A stretch of 64,000 nt of DNA from Wolbachia endosymbiont (group B) of Eucosma cana (lineage in GTDB: Bacteria; Pseudomonadota; Alphaproteobacteria; Rickettsiales; Anaplasmataceae): positions 496,001 to 560,000 of the forward strand of contig NZ_OX366334.1 in assembly GCF_947250645.1 (NCBI RefSeq). The letters run 5' to 3'. The translations under genes and the position numbers were made by a program. The notes beneath the pieces are model-generated. The model made no database searches, had not been told where the DNA came from, and saw only the letters and a program-made list of their open reading frames with translations. Shown one piece after another: positions 9,569-17,925 of the stretch (position 1 is the stretch's first letter; every line of letters begins with the position of its first letter).

Positions 9569-10045
9569 CTATATTTGTGTTCTCAAGTAATTTTCAATAC
9601 CCATAAGCTCAATAAGGTCAATCTGTTCTTTGATCCAATGTAAGTGCTCTTCCTCATTTTTCAGTAGTCCTTCTAATAACATTACACTCACGAAATCCTT
9701 TTCTTTTTCAGCAACGGAAATTGCCTCTTTGATGCCCTTGATACCTTCTTCTTCTAAGTTAGAATTATCTTCTAAGATTTTCTGCATTGTATCTTTTGTG
9801 AACTTTCCTTCATACTTTGAGATTTTATTTGTATCTTGAAAATTTGGCATGCCCTTAAGCAGTAAAATTCTTTCTGCCAGCCTATTTGCATGCTCAAGTT
9901 CTTCATTAAGCTCCTTTCTCATCTTTTCTGCAAGTTTATTGATTCCGCTATTTTTAAGAATCGCAGAATGCAAAAGATACTGGCGTACAGAAGTCAGCTC
10001 ATTTGTAAGTAATTTATTTAAATGTTCTACTATTTCTTTATTCAT
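9569..10045 (-). CDS. bfr: Bacterioferritin-like iron storage protein
   Basis: Oxidises and stores iron in a 24-subunit shell. The 158 residues fit a four-helix ferritin fold. Likely ferroxidase ligands are Glu16, Glu49, His52, a Glu in SNLEEEG, and the EEEH group near 131. The Met that binds haem in E. coli (in DEMKH) is replaced by Leu50 (EELEH), so the protein may lack haem. It carries a long 60s loop, MPNFQDTNK, as in bacterioferritins. An AAAGG-like ribosome site precedes the ATG. It is followed almost directly by surf1. Confidence 0.9.
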   Translation of the reverse strand: MNKEIVEHLNKLLTNELTSVRQYLLHSAILKNSGINKLAEKMRKELNEELEHANRLAERILLLKGMPNFQDTNKISKYEGKFTKDTMQKILEDNSNLEEEGIKGIKEAISVAEKEKDFVSVMLLEGLLKNEEEHLHWIKEQIDLIELMGIENYLRTQI

Positions 10046-10098
10046 AACCTTTCTTTAGCTAATATACCAATGTAATCTACATAACAATCAAGGCAACA

Positions 10099-10572
10099 TC
10101 AATTCATTTTTCTCACAACAATCGTATCAAATAGCACATCATGAAATGCCTGTTTCCTCTGAGAGAAGCAAGCAACTAAATACCAACTGAAGGTAAGCAT
10201 CACTATAATCACTTCTAGTGTACTTAAAGCATTTACTGATGTTTGAAAAAGTTTGATAAAGGTGATAATTGAATTATTTAGCATAGGAAGAAAAAACTGA
10301 GAGATAGTGCGATCAAATGCTAAGCTCAAACCTATTTTAGAACTATCTAAAGTGATAGTATATATATTCATTAACTGTTGACCAGGAGTTGCTTGAGCTG
10401 TTGAAGATATAAAATATGTAAAGTAGCCACAATTTATACACATGTATGACAGGTGTAAAATTAATGGAAAATCCCCTAATGACAACACAATTAGTAAGGT
10501 TGGAATTAATAAAATTGCTACATCTATTAAATATGCGCAAAAGCGCCTGTGTACACTAGCGATCTCTGTCAT
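10099..10572 (-). CDS. RDD family membrane protein
   Basis: Inner-membrane protein of unknown role. The first conserved Arg and Asp appear in RRFCAYLIDVAIL, the second Asp near the end in FHDVLFDTIVV, matching the RDD signature. Three or four hydrophobic helices are visible (about 15-35, 45-60, 120-140). ATG at 10572 overlaps the stop of the phosphatase gene (TAATG), indicating coupled translation; a GTG two codons earlier is possible but less likely. Confidence 0.82.
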   Translation of the reverse strand: MTEIASVHRRFCAYLIDVAILLIPTLLIVLSLGDFPLILHLSYMCINCGYFTYFISSTAQATPGQQLMNIYTITLDSSKIGLSLAFDRTISQFFLPMLNNSIITFIKLFQTSVNALSTLEVIIVMLTFSWYLVACFSQRKQAFHDVLFDTIVVRKMN

Positions 10573-11213
10573 TACCACCTATCTTTCAAATACTTTACTA
10601 TGAATTCTGTAAGTTTATTAAAATGTTGAAAATATAACAAATCTTCATAACCTCTTATTGATTGTCCGTATACAATAGGTAAGCAATTTGCATTTTGTGC
10701 ACATAGAATGTCTGTGATGCTATCACCAACAAAAAACACATTTTCTCTATTTATAGGTAACGTACTCTCCTCCAGTGCAAATAGCAGTGGAGTTGCAGAT
10801 GGCTTATCTTCTGCAGTATCACATGAGCCAACTATTCTTTCAAAGTAAGAATCTAGTTTAAAATAGGCAACTTCTTGACGTAAATTAGTATTTTTCTTAT
10901 TGCTCACTATTGCTAGGTAAATATTGTGGCTTTTGAGTGTCTGCAGCATTTTCTCTACTCCTTCGTTCAGAGTAATATTTTGTAACAGTGCATCATCTAG
11001 GTATTTTTGATATATCTGATTCGCTTTTTTCCACTGATCACCAAACAAATTGACCATGTAGCTCTTTCTTGATTCATGAGAATTTCTATCAGCAACTTTG
11101 TTGCTGCACCCCATTGAACTCAAGGTATGCTGAATGGCATTAGAAATATTATCTTGAGTGTCAACTAAGGTATTATCCCAATCGAATACTACTGCTAACG
11201 GGCTATTTTTCAT
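10572..11213 (-). CDS. gph: HAD-superfamily phosphatase (phosphoglycolate phosphatase-like)
   Basis: A 213-residue haloacid dehalogenase-type hydrolase. Motif I is VFDWDNTLVDT with the nucleophile Asp; motif II is AIVSNKK; motif III/IV is GSCDTAEDKPSATPLL and FFVGDSITDILCA. A helical cap domain lies between motifs I and II. The substrate cannot be set from sequence; phosphoglycolate phosphatase is the nearest usual name. The downstream RDD gene starts inside its stop codon. Confidence 0.82.
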   Translation of the reverse strand: MKNSPLAVVFDWDNTLVDTQDNISNAIQHTLSSMGCSNKVADRNSHESRKSYMVNLFGDQWKKANQIYQKYLDDALLQNITLNEGVEKMLQTLKSHNIYLAIVSNKKNTNLRQEVAYFKLDSYFERIVGSCDTAEDKPSATPLLFALEESTLPINRENVFFVGDSITDILCAQNANCLPIVYGQSIRGYEDLLYFQHFNKLTEFIVKYLKDRW

Positions 11214-11356
11214 TTTTATATTGTGACGTATTTTAAGTTAATAAGTAAATGATATTTTGATGAAAAAAGCATAAATGAGGTGCTCCTTGTGTCTTAACCA
11301 TTTTTACATAATTAACTAATATACTGATTTTAGTATAAGCTTTTATTTAGTTGGGT

Positions 11357-12541
11357 ATGACACAGCTTAAAGATACACAAGATATTGAGAAGAAATTCAA
11401 GGATGTCTTTGCTGGTGCTTTTCCAGAAGGTACGTCGCTGGAAGATAAAGTGAAGATTATCAATGATTTCCGCCAGGAACTTAAAGCTTACAAAAGGCAA
11501 GTAACCAAAGAAAATCTCGAGAAAAGGTTAAAAGATATTTCTGCAGCAGATAATTCTTCACTGGGAGATAAAATCAAGACTATTGCAAAATTAAATCGTA
11601 GTCTTAGAGATCGAATGAACCGTGCAGCTAAAAAAGTAGCTAAAGATTTTGAAAAGATCGTCGAATTGAATCGGGAACTTAAAGATGTTTTTCCAGAAAA
11701 TTCTTCATTGGAAGATAAAGTAAAAATTATTGTTGAATTGCACCGGGAGCTTAAAGCTCAAAAAGGGCGTAAAGATGAAGTGAAGATTATTAAAAAATTG
11801 ATTCATAATCTTGAAGGTCGAATGGATCGTGCAGCCAAAAAAATAGCTGAAGATTTTAAAAAGATTGCTGGATTTAAACAAAAATTCGAAGGAAAAGACG
11901 TTTTTACAAGTAAAAAAGTTGCAGAGTTTGAAAGTAATAAAAAATCTCAAACTACATTAGAAGGCAAAATTTCTGATCAAAATAAACAAGAAAAGATTTC
12001 TGTTCAAACAGACAAAATTCGTGACTCAGTTAGCGAAATAAATACTTCTGGAAGATCTGTTTCAGAAGATAGAAACTTTCAACAAGAAAAGATTTCTGTT
12101 CAAACAGATACAGTAACTAAGTTACAACCTTCAGTAAGCAAAGATCCTATAAAAGATAAACCGAGCGATAAAAAGCCTAAAATTTCGTTAAAACAAGTCT
12201 CAGTGGATAGGAATGCTACAGAAAAAAAATCTAATAATAAAAAATCTCAGTTGAGTGAAAAGAAAAATATAGCTCAACCGAAAGAAAATCAAAAAGAAGA
12301 AGGCTTTTTGGTACGTTTTCTGAAGAAAATATTCAAAAAACTTTTTGGTGAAGATAAAAAGAGTGTAGAGGATATAAAAGGAACTACTCAAAAAAGCACT
12401 TCAAATGATGAAGGGCAACAACAAAATAAGCTCCTTTCAAATCAAGACCAAAGCGCAAGTGAAGGTTTAAAGCAAATTGATAATCCATTGGTAACTCCTG
12501 TCACGAAAGTAGAAAAAACAAAGACAGACCATGAAAGATAA
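11357..12541 (+). CDS. Lysine-rich coiled-coil protein with internal repeats
   Basis: I do not recognise this family. The 394-residue product is very rich in Lys, Glu, Asp and Ser and has no membrane segment or signal peptide. The first half has repeated units of about 30-45 residues: DVFAGAFPEGTSLEDKVKII and DVFPENSSLEDKVKIIVEL, alternating with RMNRAAKKVAKDFEKI and RMDRAAKKIAEDFKKI. The middle repeats QEKISVQTDKI and QEKISVQTDTV. A short hydrophobic patch GFLVRFLKKIFKKLFG sits near 310 and could bind membranes as an amphipathic helix. ATG at 11357 is chosen; a TTG two codons earlier is also open. The gene stands alone. Confidence 0.75.
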   Translation: MTQLKDTQDIEKKFKDVFAGAFPEGTSLEDKVKIINDFRQELKAYKRQVTKENLEKRLKDISAADNSSLGDKIKTIAKLNRSLRDRMNRAAKKVAKDFEKIVELNRELKDVFPENSSLEDKVKIIVELHRELKAQKGRKDEVKIIKKLIHNLEGRMDRAAKKIAEDFKKIAGFKQKFEGKDVFTSKKVAEFESNKKSQTTLEGKISDQNKQEKISVQTDKIRDSVSEINTSGRSVSEDRNFQQEKISVQTDTVTKLQPSVSKDPIKDKPSDKKPKISLKQVSVDRNATEKKSNNKKSQLSEKKNIAQPKENQKEEGFLVRFLKKIFKKLFGEDKKSVEDIKGTTQKSTSNDEGQQQNKLLSNQDQSASEGLKQIDNPLVTPVTKVEKTKTDHER

Positions 12542-12833
12542 TTCGCCTTAGATTTCTTGCATAGTCTGGGGTCTAATTTGTCATCCTATGGCTTGACCAT
12601 AGCTAAAAATCTGGATTCCAGCTTCACGCGCTAACTTAAATTATTTATAAAATTTGTTCCGGTAAACCTAATTTGGGTTAGCTATAGAAAGCAAAACAGA
12701 CACAAATCAGGAAAAAAAATTAATAGAATTCCTGTTTTTATAATAAAAAAAATTAATTTTTAAATATTTTATATTGATTTTATCGTTAAATTTCATATAA
12801 TATTAATATATTAACTTTGATGGTGGTAAAGAA
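12542..12833. other. Intergenic stretch with decayed palindromic repeat
   Basis: Contains a degenerate palindromic unit (about 12577-12622, TTTGTCATCC...CTGGATTCCAG) and then about 200 bases of AT-rich sequence leading into the split gene at 12834. I see no gene. Confidence 0.45.
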
Positions 12834-13007
12834 ATGCATGGTAGTATAAGCAACGAAGTGGTGAAAAATTTAAACAAGTTAATTAACTCTCACCAAAAAA
12901 ATAAATTTAGAAAAGCATTTAATAACCTTAGCACTAACCATAAAAATCAATATATAGAGCATGTTAAAGCAAAGCCTCAAGGCTCTTTAGCTATGTCCGG
13001 CAAACTA
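12834..13007 (+). pseudogene. 5' part of a gene split by IS630 element B
   Basis: 58 codons beginning MHGSISNEVVKNLNKLINSH, hydrophilic and helical. The frame enters the transposon at 13008 and stops at once with TAG. Removing the element and one TA copy gives AAA-CTA-AAT-GCA, joining this piece in frame to the piece at 13929. The whole gene had about 315 codons. I do not recognise the product. Confidence 0.75.
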
Positions 13008-13926
13008 TAGTATTTTCTAAAATGGATGATAAAGTTCCATTATGGCATTACCAACCAAAAGTTGTAAGTCTGTATATTTATACATTAGAGGTCTGAGACG
13101 GCTTTTGATGTTATGCCAACAGTGTTCTATGGGATTCAAATCTGGTGAATATGTTGGAAGATAGAGCAAATGACAGCCAAAAGATTCTATTAATGACCTT
13201 GTTGTAGGAGTCTTATGAAATGTAGCATTATCCATAACTATGGTTGTACCAGGTTGTAACTGTGGAAGTAATATCTGCTCTAACCATGCATTAAATACTT
13301 CTTTGTTACACCCTCCAGTAAAAGTTATTGGTGCAATAAATCTCTTTCCAATCCACCCGGCTACTATACTGATTCTCTCTCGTTTTCTTCCTGGAATATC
13401 TTCATAAATTTTCTTTCCTCTTGGAGCGCGCCCATACTCTCGGTATAATCTATTGTCAACTCCTGCTTCATCTATATATAAGGTGCTAGAATGGTCTATT
13501 TTTGAGATTTTATCGGTAAATTGCTGTCTATCTTCTTGATTGCGCTCTTGATATAGTGTGACTTTTTTTTAAAGTAATTCTTAGCTGTTTTAGTCTATAC
13601 CAAATTGAATGTATTCCAAATCCAAGATTTCGTTTCATCTCTGCCAGAGTATGATCTGGATTCTTTGTAACATATTCTTTGAGTATTTTTGGGTCTATTT
13701 TTCGAATAAAGCTGCCGTTTTTAGATGGCTTTAGGCTTTCACCAGCAGCTTTCTTTTTTAACCAGCGGTACAGAGTTGCTATTCCTATCTCCATAAGCTC
13801 TGCTACCTCAATCTTCGTCTTCCCTTTTTCTATCATCAATACTGCCTTTTCCCTTAAATCCACACTATATGCCATTATAACTTAAATACCTTATTATATC
13901 TTTATCATTTACTTTAGGAAATACTA
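13008..13926 (-). mobile_element. IS630-family insertion sequence B
   Basis: A 919-bp element with terminal inverted repeats TAGTATTTYCTAAARTRRATGATAAAG-like (about 27 bases, few mismatches) and a TA target duplication on both sides (13006-13007 and 13927-13928). It is a different element from the IS630 copies at 2336 and 3735. Its transposase is on the minus strand. Confidence 0.92.
13017..13875 (-). CDS. IS630-family transposase, frameshifted (element B)
   Basis: The first frame (13875-13528) is the DNA-binding half, MAYSVDLREKAVLMIEKGKT, with a helix-turn-helix (KIEVAELMEIGIATLYRWLKK). After a run of eight A at about 13563-13570 the second frame continues as VTLYQERNQEDRQQF and carries Asp in LYIDEAGVD, Asp in IVMDNATFHK and Glu in LNPIEHCW, a complete DDE triad. 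Slippage on the A run would give one protein of about 285 residues. All catalytic residues are intact. Confidence 0.88.
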
Positions 13927-13928
13927 TA

Positions 13929-14699
13929 AATGCACTAGACGAGAAAGAAGCACTTTCTATCTTTAATCAGTTACCTCAAGAGTTTGCTTTCAATACACTC
14001 GATTGTATTTCGCCCACATCTACTTTATTTAAAACTTTATTTAATCAACTGAATCCCCAGCAAAAAGAAGAGTATAGAGTACATTTGAAGACAAAATCAA
14101 CTGCCAAAGCTAAGCTTGTCCTAAAGAATTTTTATTTAAATAATCAAGAGAGTGTAAACAATTTAAGCACTGAAAACTCCAATGAACCGTTAGTACACAA
14201 AAGAAAGAGAGATGATCTGAATGAATTTTCAGAGCTAAGTTTAGAAAATTTTCTTCCAAGTTTTGCTACATTAGAACAAATAGTTGCTGAATGTGAGTTT
14301 GATAATGGAATAGACAAAATATCTACAGTGGAGCCACCAGCAAAGCGCCAGTGCATATCAGTAATTCCATTTCCTGGTTTTACTGAATTCCATAATCAAT
14401 TCAGCAATATAGTAAAGGAAGATTCAACAGTTAATGATAGTTCAGTGCCAGAAGAACATACTAGCCTGGAAGGTGAGCTAACTTTCCTAGACTCTCAAAT
14501 AAATGGCGGAGAGCCATTAACTAGTCTGCAATCCTCAAATGTGAATCCATTGCCAGAGTTCAGTTTCTCTCTAAGCTCTGTTACGCTAGATGAGATGGTT
14601 AAGAGATATGGCTTTAATCACAATGACCACGCTCTAAGTGATTTAGAAGAGGTATATGTAGAGCAACCAGCAAAGTTCCGTACATATTACCACAATTAA
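13929..14699 (+). pseudogene. 3' part of the gene split by IS630 element B
   Basis: Continues from 13007 as NALDEKEALSIFNQLPQEF and runs to the stop at 14699. The product is hydrophilic, rich in Ser, Glu and Asn. It has two similar blocks, LENFLPSFATLEQIVAECEF followed by EPPAKRQCIS, and FSLSSVTLDEMVKRYGF followed by EQPAKFRTYY. So there is an internal repeat of about 60-110 residues containing a PAK motif. A KRKRDDL patch could act as a nuclear localisation signal in a host cell. An open frame from TTG 14085 could still be read. Function unknown. Confidence 0.7.
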
Positions 14700-14707
14700 C
14701 TAGGGAC

Positions 14708-14734
14708 AAAAAAAGGTGGTAGTTTAACCTACCA
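14708..14734 (-). terminator. Rho-independent terminator of fumC
   Basis: On the minus strand TGGTAG, loop GTTAAA, CTACCA, then CC and seven T. The hairpin includes the fumC stop codon. Confidence 0.6.
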
Positions 14735-16112
14735 TCTCCTCTGGTTTCACTATCCTTTCAAACTCCTCCTCAGTGAGCAGTTGAAGTTTTGCTGCTGCTT
14801 CTTTTAGAGTGATATTTTCTTTATAAGCAAGCTTCGCTATTTTTGCTGCATTGTCATATCCTATATGCGTATTTAATATAGTAACTAGCATTAACGACTG
14901 ATTTAGTAAATCCTTTATTCTTTCTTCGTTTGCTTTAATATCAACTACGCATTTCTCTGCAAAATTTAAACTTGCATCAGCTAAAAGTCTTATAGACTGC
15001 AAAACATTGTAAATTATCACCGGCTTAAACACGTTCAATTCAAAGTGACCATTTGAGCCACCAATTGTCACGGCAACATGATTTCCCATAACCTGAGCAC
15101 ATACCATAGTCACTGCTTCACATTGAGTTGGATTCACCTTACCTGGCATGATTGAAGAGCCAGGCTCATTTTCTGGTAACATTATTTCTCCAATTCCGCA
15201 TCTTGGACCAGAACCAAGTAGCCTTATATCATTTGCAATTTTCATCAAGCTTACTGCTACTGTATTGAGTGCTCCACTGAGCTCAACTAAAGCATCATTT
15301 GCTGCTAGTGCTTCAAACTTATTTTTTGCTGAAGTAAATGGAAAATTAGTGATTTTTGCCACTTCTTTAGCAAAATCCTCAGCAAAACCCTTTTTAGTAT
15401 TGATTCCCGTGCCAACTGCAGTGCCACCTTGTGCAAGTTCATATACATTGCTTAGAGTTGACTTTACTCTCTCTATTCCCTTTTTAATCTGAACTGCATA
15501 GCCAGAAAATTCCTGCCCAAGTGTTAGAGGAGTTGCATCTTGCAGATGAGTACGCCCTACTTTTATTATATCTTTAAATTCATGAACCTTATTATTTAGC
15601 GCTTTATATAATTCTTCAAGATTGGGAATAAGCAAGCGGTCTATTTGTTCTGCTACTGCTATATGCATTGCTGTTGGAAAAGTGTCATTTGATGACTGAC
15701 CACAGTTTACATGATCATTTGGATGCACTGGAGACTTACTACCTAAATCACCGCCCAAAATTTCTATTGCACGATTGCTGATCACTTCATTCACATTCAT
15801 ATTGGTCTGCGTTCCAGACCCGGTTTGCCAAACAACAAGCGGAAATTGATTATTAAATTTACCGTCTATTACCTCCTGTGCCGCTGTGCAGATTGCATCC
15901 CCTACTCTATTATCTATGCTACCCTGTTTCATGTTAACACGTGCTGCTGCAAGTTTTACTATTGCTAGCGCTTTAATCAGGGGCTCTGGCATTTTCTCTG
16001 TACCAATTTTGAAATTTTCCAAAGAACGCTGAGTCTGAGCTCCCCAGTAACGTTCACTTGGTACTTTTACTTCTCCTAAGCTATCTGATTCTATCCTAAT
16101 TTTTTTATCCAT
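14724..16112 (-). CDS. fumC: Fumarate hydratase class II
   Basis: TCA-cycle enzyme that converts fumarate to malate without iron-sulfur clusters. The 462 residues match the usual FumC length. Landmarks are [20 protein letters not shown], the active-site His in [40 protein letters not shown], and the signature [15 protein letters not shown] with the catalytic Ser loop. A strong AGGAGG ribosome site lies six to seven bases before the ATG. It is transcribed alone and followed by a terminator hairpin. Confidence 0.97.
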   Translation of the reverse strand: MDKKIRIESDSLGEVKVPSERYWGAQTQRSLENFKIGTEKMPEPLIKALAIVKLAAARVNMKQGSIDNRVGDAICTAAQEVIDGKFNNQFPLVVWQTGSGTQTNMNVNEVISNRAIEILGGDLGSKSPVHPNDHVNCGQSSNDTFPTAMHIAVAEQIDRLLIPNLEELYKALNNKVHEFKDIIKVGRTHLQDATPLTLGQEFSGYAVQIKKGIERVKSTLSNVYELAQGGTAVGTGINTKKGFAEDFAKEVAKITNFPFTSAKNKFEALAANDALVELSGALNTVAVSLMKIANDIRLLGSGPRCGIGEIMLPENEPGSSIMPGKVNPTQCEAVTMVCAQVMGNHVAVTIGGSNGHFELNVFKPVIIYNVLQSIRLLADASLNFAEKCVVDIKANEERIKDLLNQSLMLVTILNTHIGYDNAAKIAKLAYKENITLKEAAAKLQLLTEEEFERIVKPEEMVG

Positions 16113-16305
16113 ATTTCCTCCTTCTAGTGCTTGACGTTACCTACATATATGAATTAATTAAATCAAATTGTATTTCAGTGTCAAGTTGAGACATTTTTAG
16201 TCCAGACCGTAGAAAATTTTCAAGCCATATCTTTTGCTTCCTATTACTTTTTTATTGTTATTAAGATAACCCTTCAACCTTAAGTAATAAACCTACTTTC
16301 ATTCT

Positions 16306-17712
16306 CTACAAGGCTATTCTACTTAGAGCTTGAATAGTGAAAACATCTTTAAGCGCAGAAGCTATACCTTTGTTTGCTTTCTCTTTTTTTACTTCTAAAA
16401 TTGTATAACCAAAAATTGCACCTAACGCTAAACTAATGGTAGCTGATGCTGCACAAACTGCAATCGCTGCTCCCGCAGAACATGATATTGTCATACCTGC
16501 AACATAACCTATTGTACCACTAACGCCAATGCAGACGTATTTCTTCCGTAGCTCTTTTTGTATATAACCTTTCAGATATTCTTTTACATCTAAATGCCCG
16601 TTTCTAGTAGCATAATTCAGAGCAGTGTTCTCATAGTTATCTTTCACGTTAACATTTGCTTTTGCTGTTTCTATCAGGTACTTTACTACCTCTAAATAGC
16701 CACTTCCAGCAGCCCACATTAGAGCAGTTCTTCCATAGTTATCTGTTGCATTAATATCCTCTTTCTGTTTTTCTATCAGGTATCTTACTGTTTCTAATTG
16801 ACCACTTTTAGCAGCTGAAAATAATCCTGCATGATTGTTAATCATTTGTACAAATGATAATGTTTTTAGTGTAGGGGGTTGTAACTCTTGAGTATTAAAG
16901 TTTAATTGTGCTGGAACAATTTCTACCTCAAGTTCCACATACTCTCTTATGAAACGATCAAGTAAGCTTTTTACCTGATCAATTGTTTTAATTCCTACCT
17001 CATAATACCGCGATAAAGAATTGATTATTTCCCTGTTGTTAAGAAAAAATATCACTGATTCTATTTTACCTGTTAAATCTTTAGCATAGATTAAGTATTC
17101 TATATTTAATCTATCTTGTGAAATATTTTGTATTGTCTCACTCTCTGTCCAAATTCTTACCTGGTCATCAATGCCCTTACTTACAAGAAAATTATATAAT
17201 TCACTATCTTCTTCCTTCATTTTATTGAGCTCATCCTTACAGTCATACCAATAAGATGATAACTCTGGTATACAAGTAGGAAGAGGCAAGCGAGGTATTG
17301 ACATATCAAGATTAGCTATTAAATGATATCTAGTTAGAAGCTTTGCTACCTCCGTATTGCCATTTACAATAGCATATGTTAGGGCAGAGAATTGACCTTC
17401 ACGTTTCACATTTAAATCAGCTCCATTTGCTATTAGAAGTTGTACTACCTCAAGATGACCATGGGCAGCAGCATGAATTAGAGCAGTTATGTTTCCCGGA
17501 GATTCTGCATTAACATTTGCTCCCTCTTCTATCAAGTATTGTACTATCTCTAATTGACCATTTCTGGAAGCCCACATTAGAGCAGTTCTCCCATAATCAT
17601 CATCTATTGTATTAATCATTGCTCCACCCTGTATGGCTTGCTGAACAAAACGTAGCTCACCTTCTTTAGCAGCATCAATTAGCTGCGCATTTAGCTGTTT
17701 TTGTGATGGCAT
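16306..17712 (-). CDS. Ankyrin-repeat protein with C-terminal membrane segments
   Basis: The 468-residue product has about four ankyrin repeats at residues 1-135 (DYGRTALMWASRNGQLEIVQYLIEEGANV and similar), a non-repeat middle part (about 135-300), then two or three more repeats at about 300-390 (NYGRTALMWAAGSGYLEVVKYLIE). Two hydrophobic segments rich in Ala, Gly and Ser follow (about 400-450). The layout suggests repeat domains facing outward from a membrane anchor. Ankyrin proteins of this type are frequent in Wolbachia and some act on host targets, but nothing here shows secretion. An AGGAGGG site precedes the ATG. Confidence 0.88.
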   Translation of the reverse strand: MPSQKQLNAQLIDAAKEGELRFVQQAIQGGAMINTIDDDYGRTALMWASRNGQLEIVQYLIEEGANVNAESPGNITALIHAAAHGHLEVVQLLIANGADLNVKREGQFSALTYAIVNGNTEVAKLLTRYHLIANLDMSIPRLPLPTCIPELSSYWYDCKDELNKMKEEDSELYNFLVSKGIDDQVRIWTESETIQNISQDRLNIEYLIYAKDLTGKIESVIFFLNNREIINSLSRYYEVGIKTIDQVKSLLDRFIREYVELEVEIVPAQLNFNTQELQPPTLKTLSFVQMINNHAGLFSAAKSGQLETVRYLIEKQKEDINATDNYGRTALMWAAGSGYLEVVKYLIETAKANVNVKDNYENTALNYATRNGHLDVKEYLKGYIQKELRKKYVCIGVSGTIGYVAGMTISCSAGAAIAVCAASATISLALGAIFGYTILEVKKEKANKGIASALKDVFTIQALSRIAL

Positions 17713-17925
17713 ATACCCCTCCTAAAAAATATACAATTTAAAGCTATTTTAGCCACTATTCAAGTTTTAATGGCTAAAATTGATTGAATCACTTTTTAGT
17801 GTTTTTTTATGGTTATTTGAGTCTAGCAAAGATGAGTCTATATCACAATCTAGTAATTCTCCTACTGCACTTAGTAAACCAGCTGTACAACCAGCTATTT
17901 TGATCTGGATGAGAGGAGATATAAT

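Noticed and set aside
17713..17925. Small plus-strand frame (17780-17962) with SSKDESISQSSNSPT
   Set aside because: Short, without a ribosome site, and overlaps the end of addB. It may be a decayed fragment, but there is too little to call.
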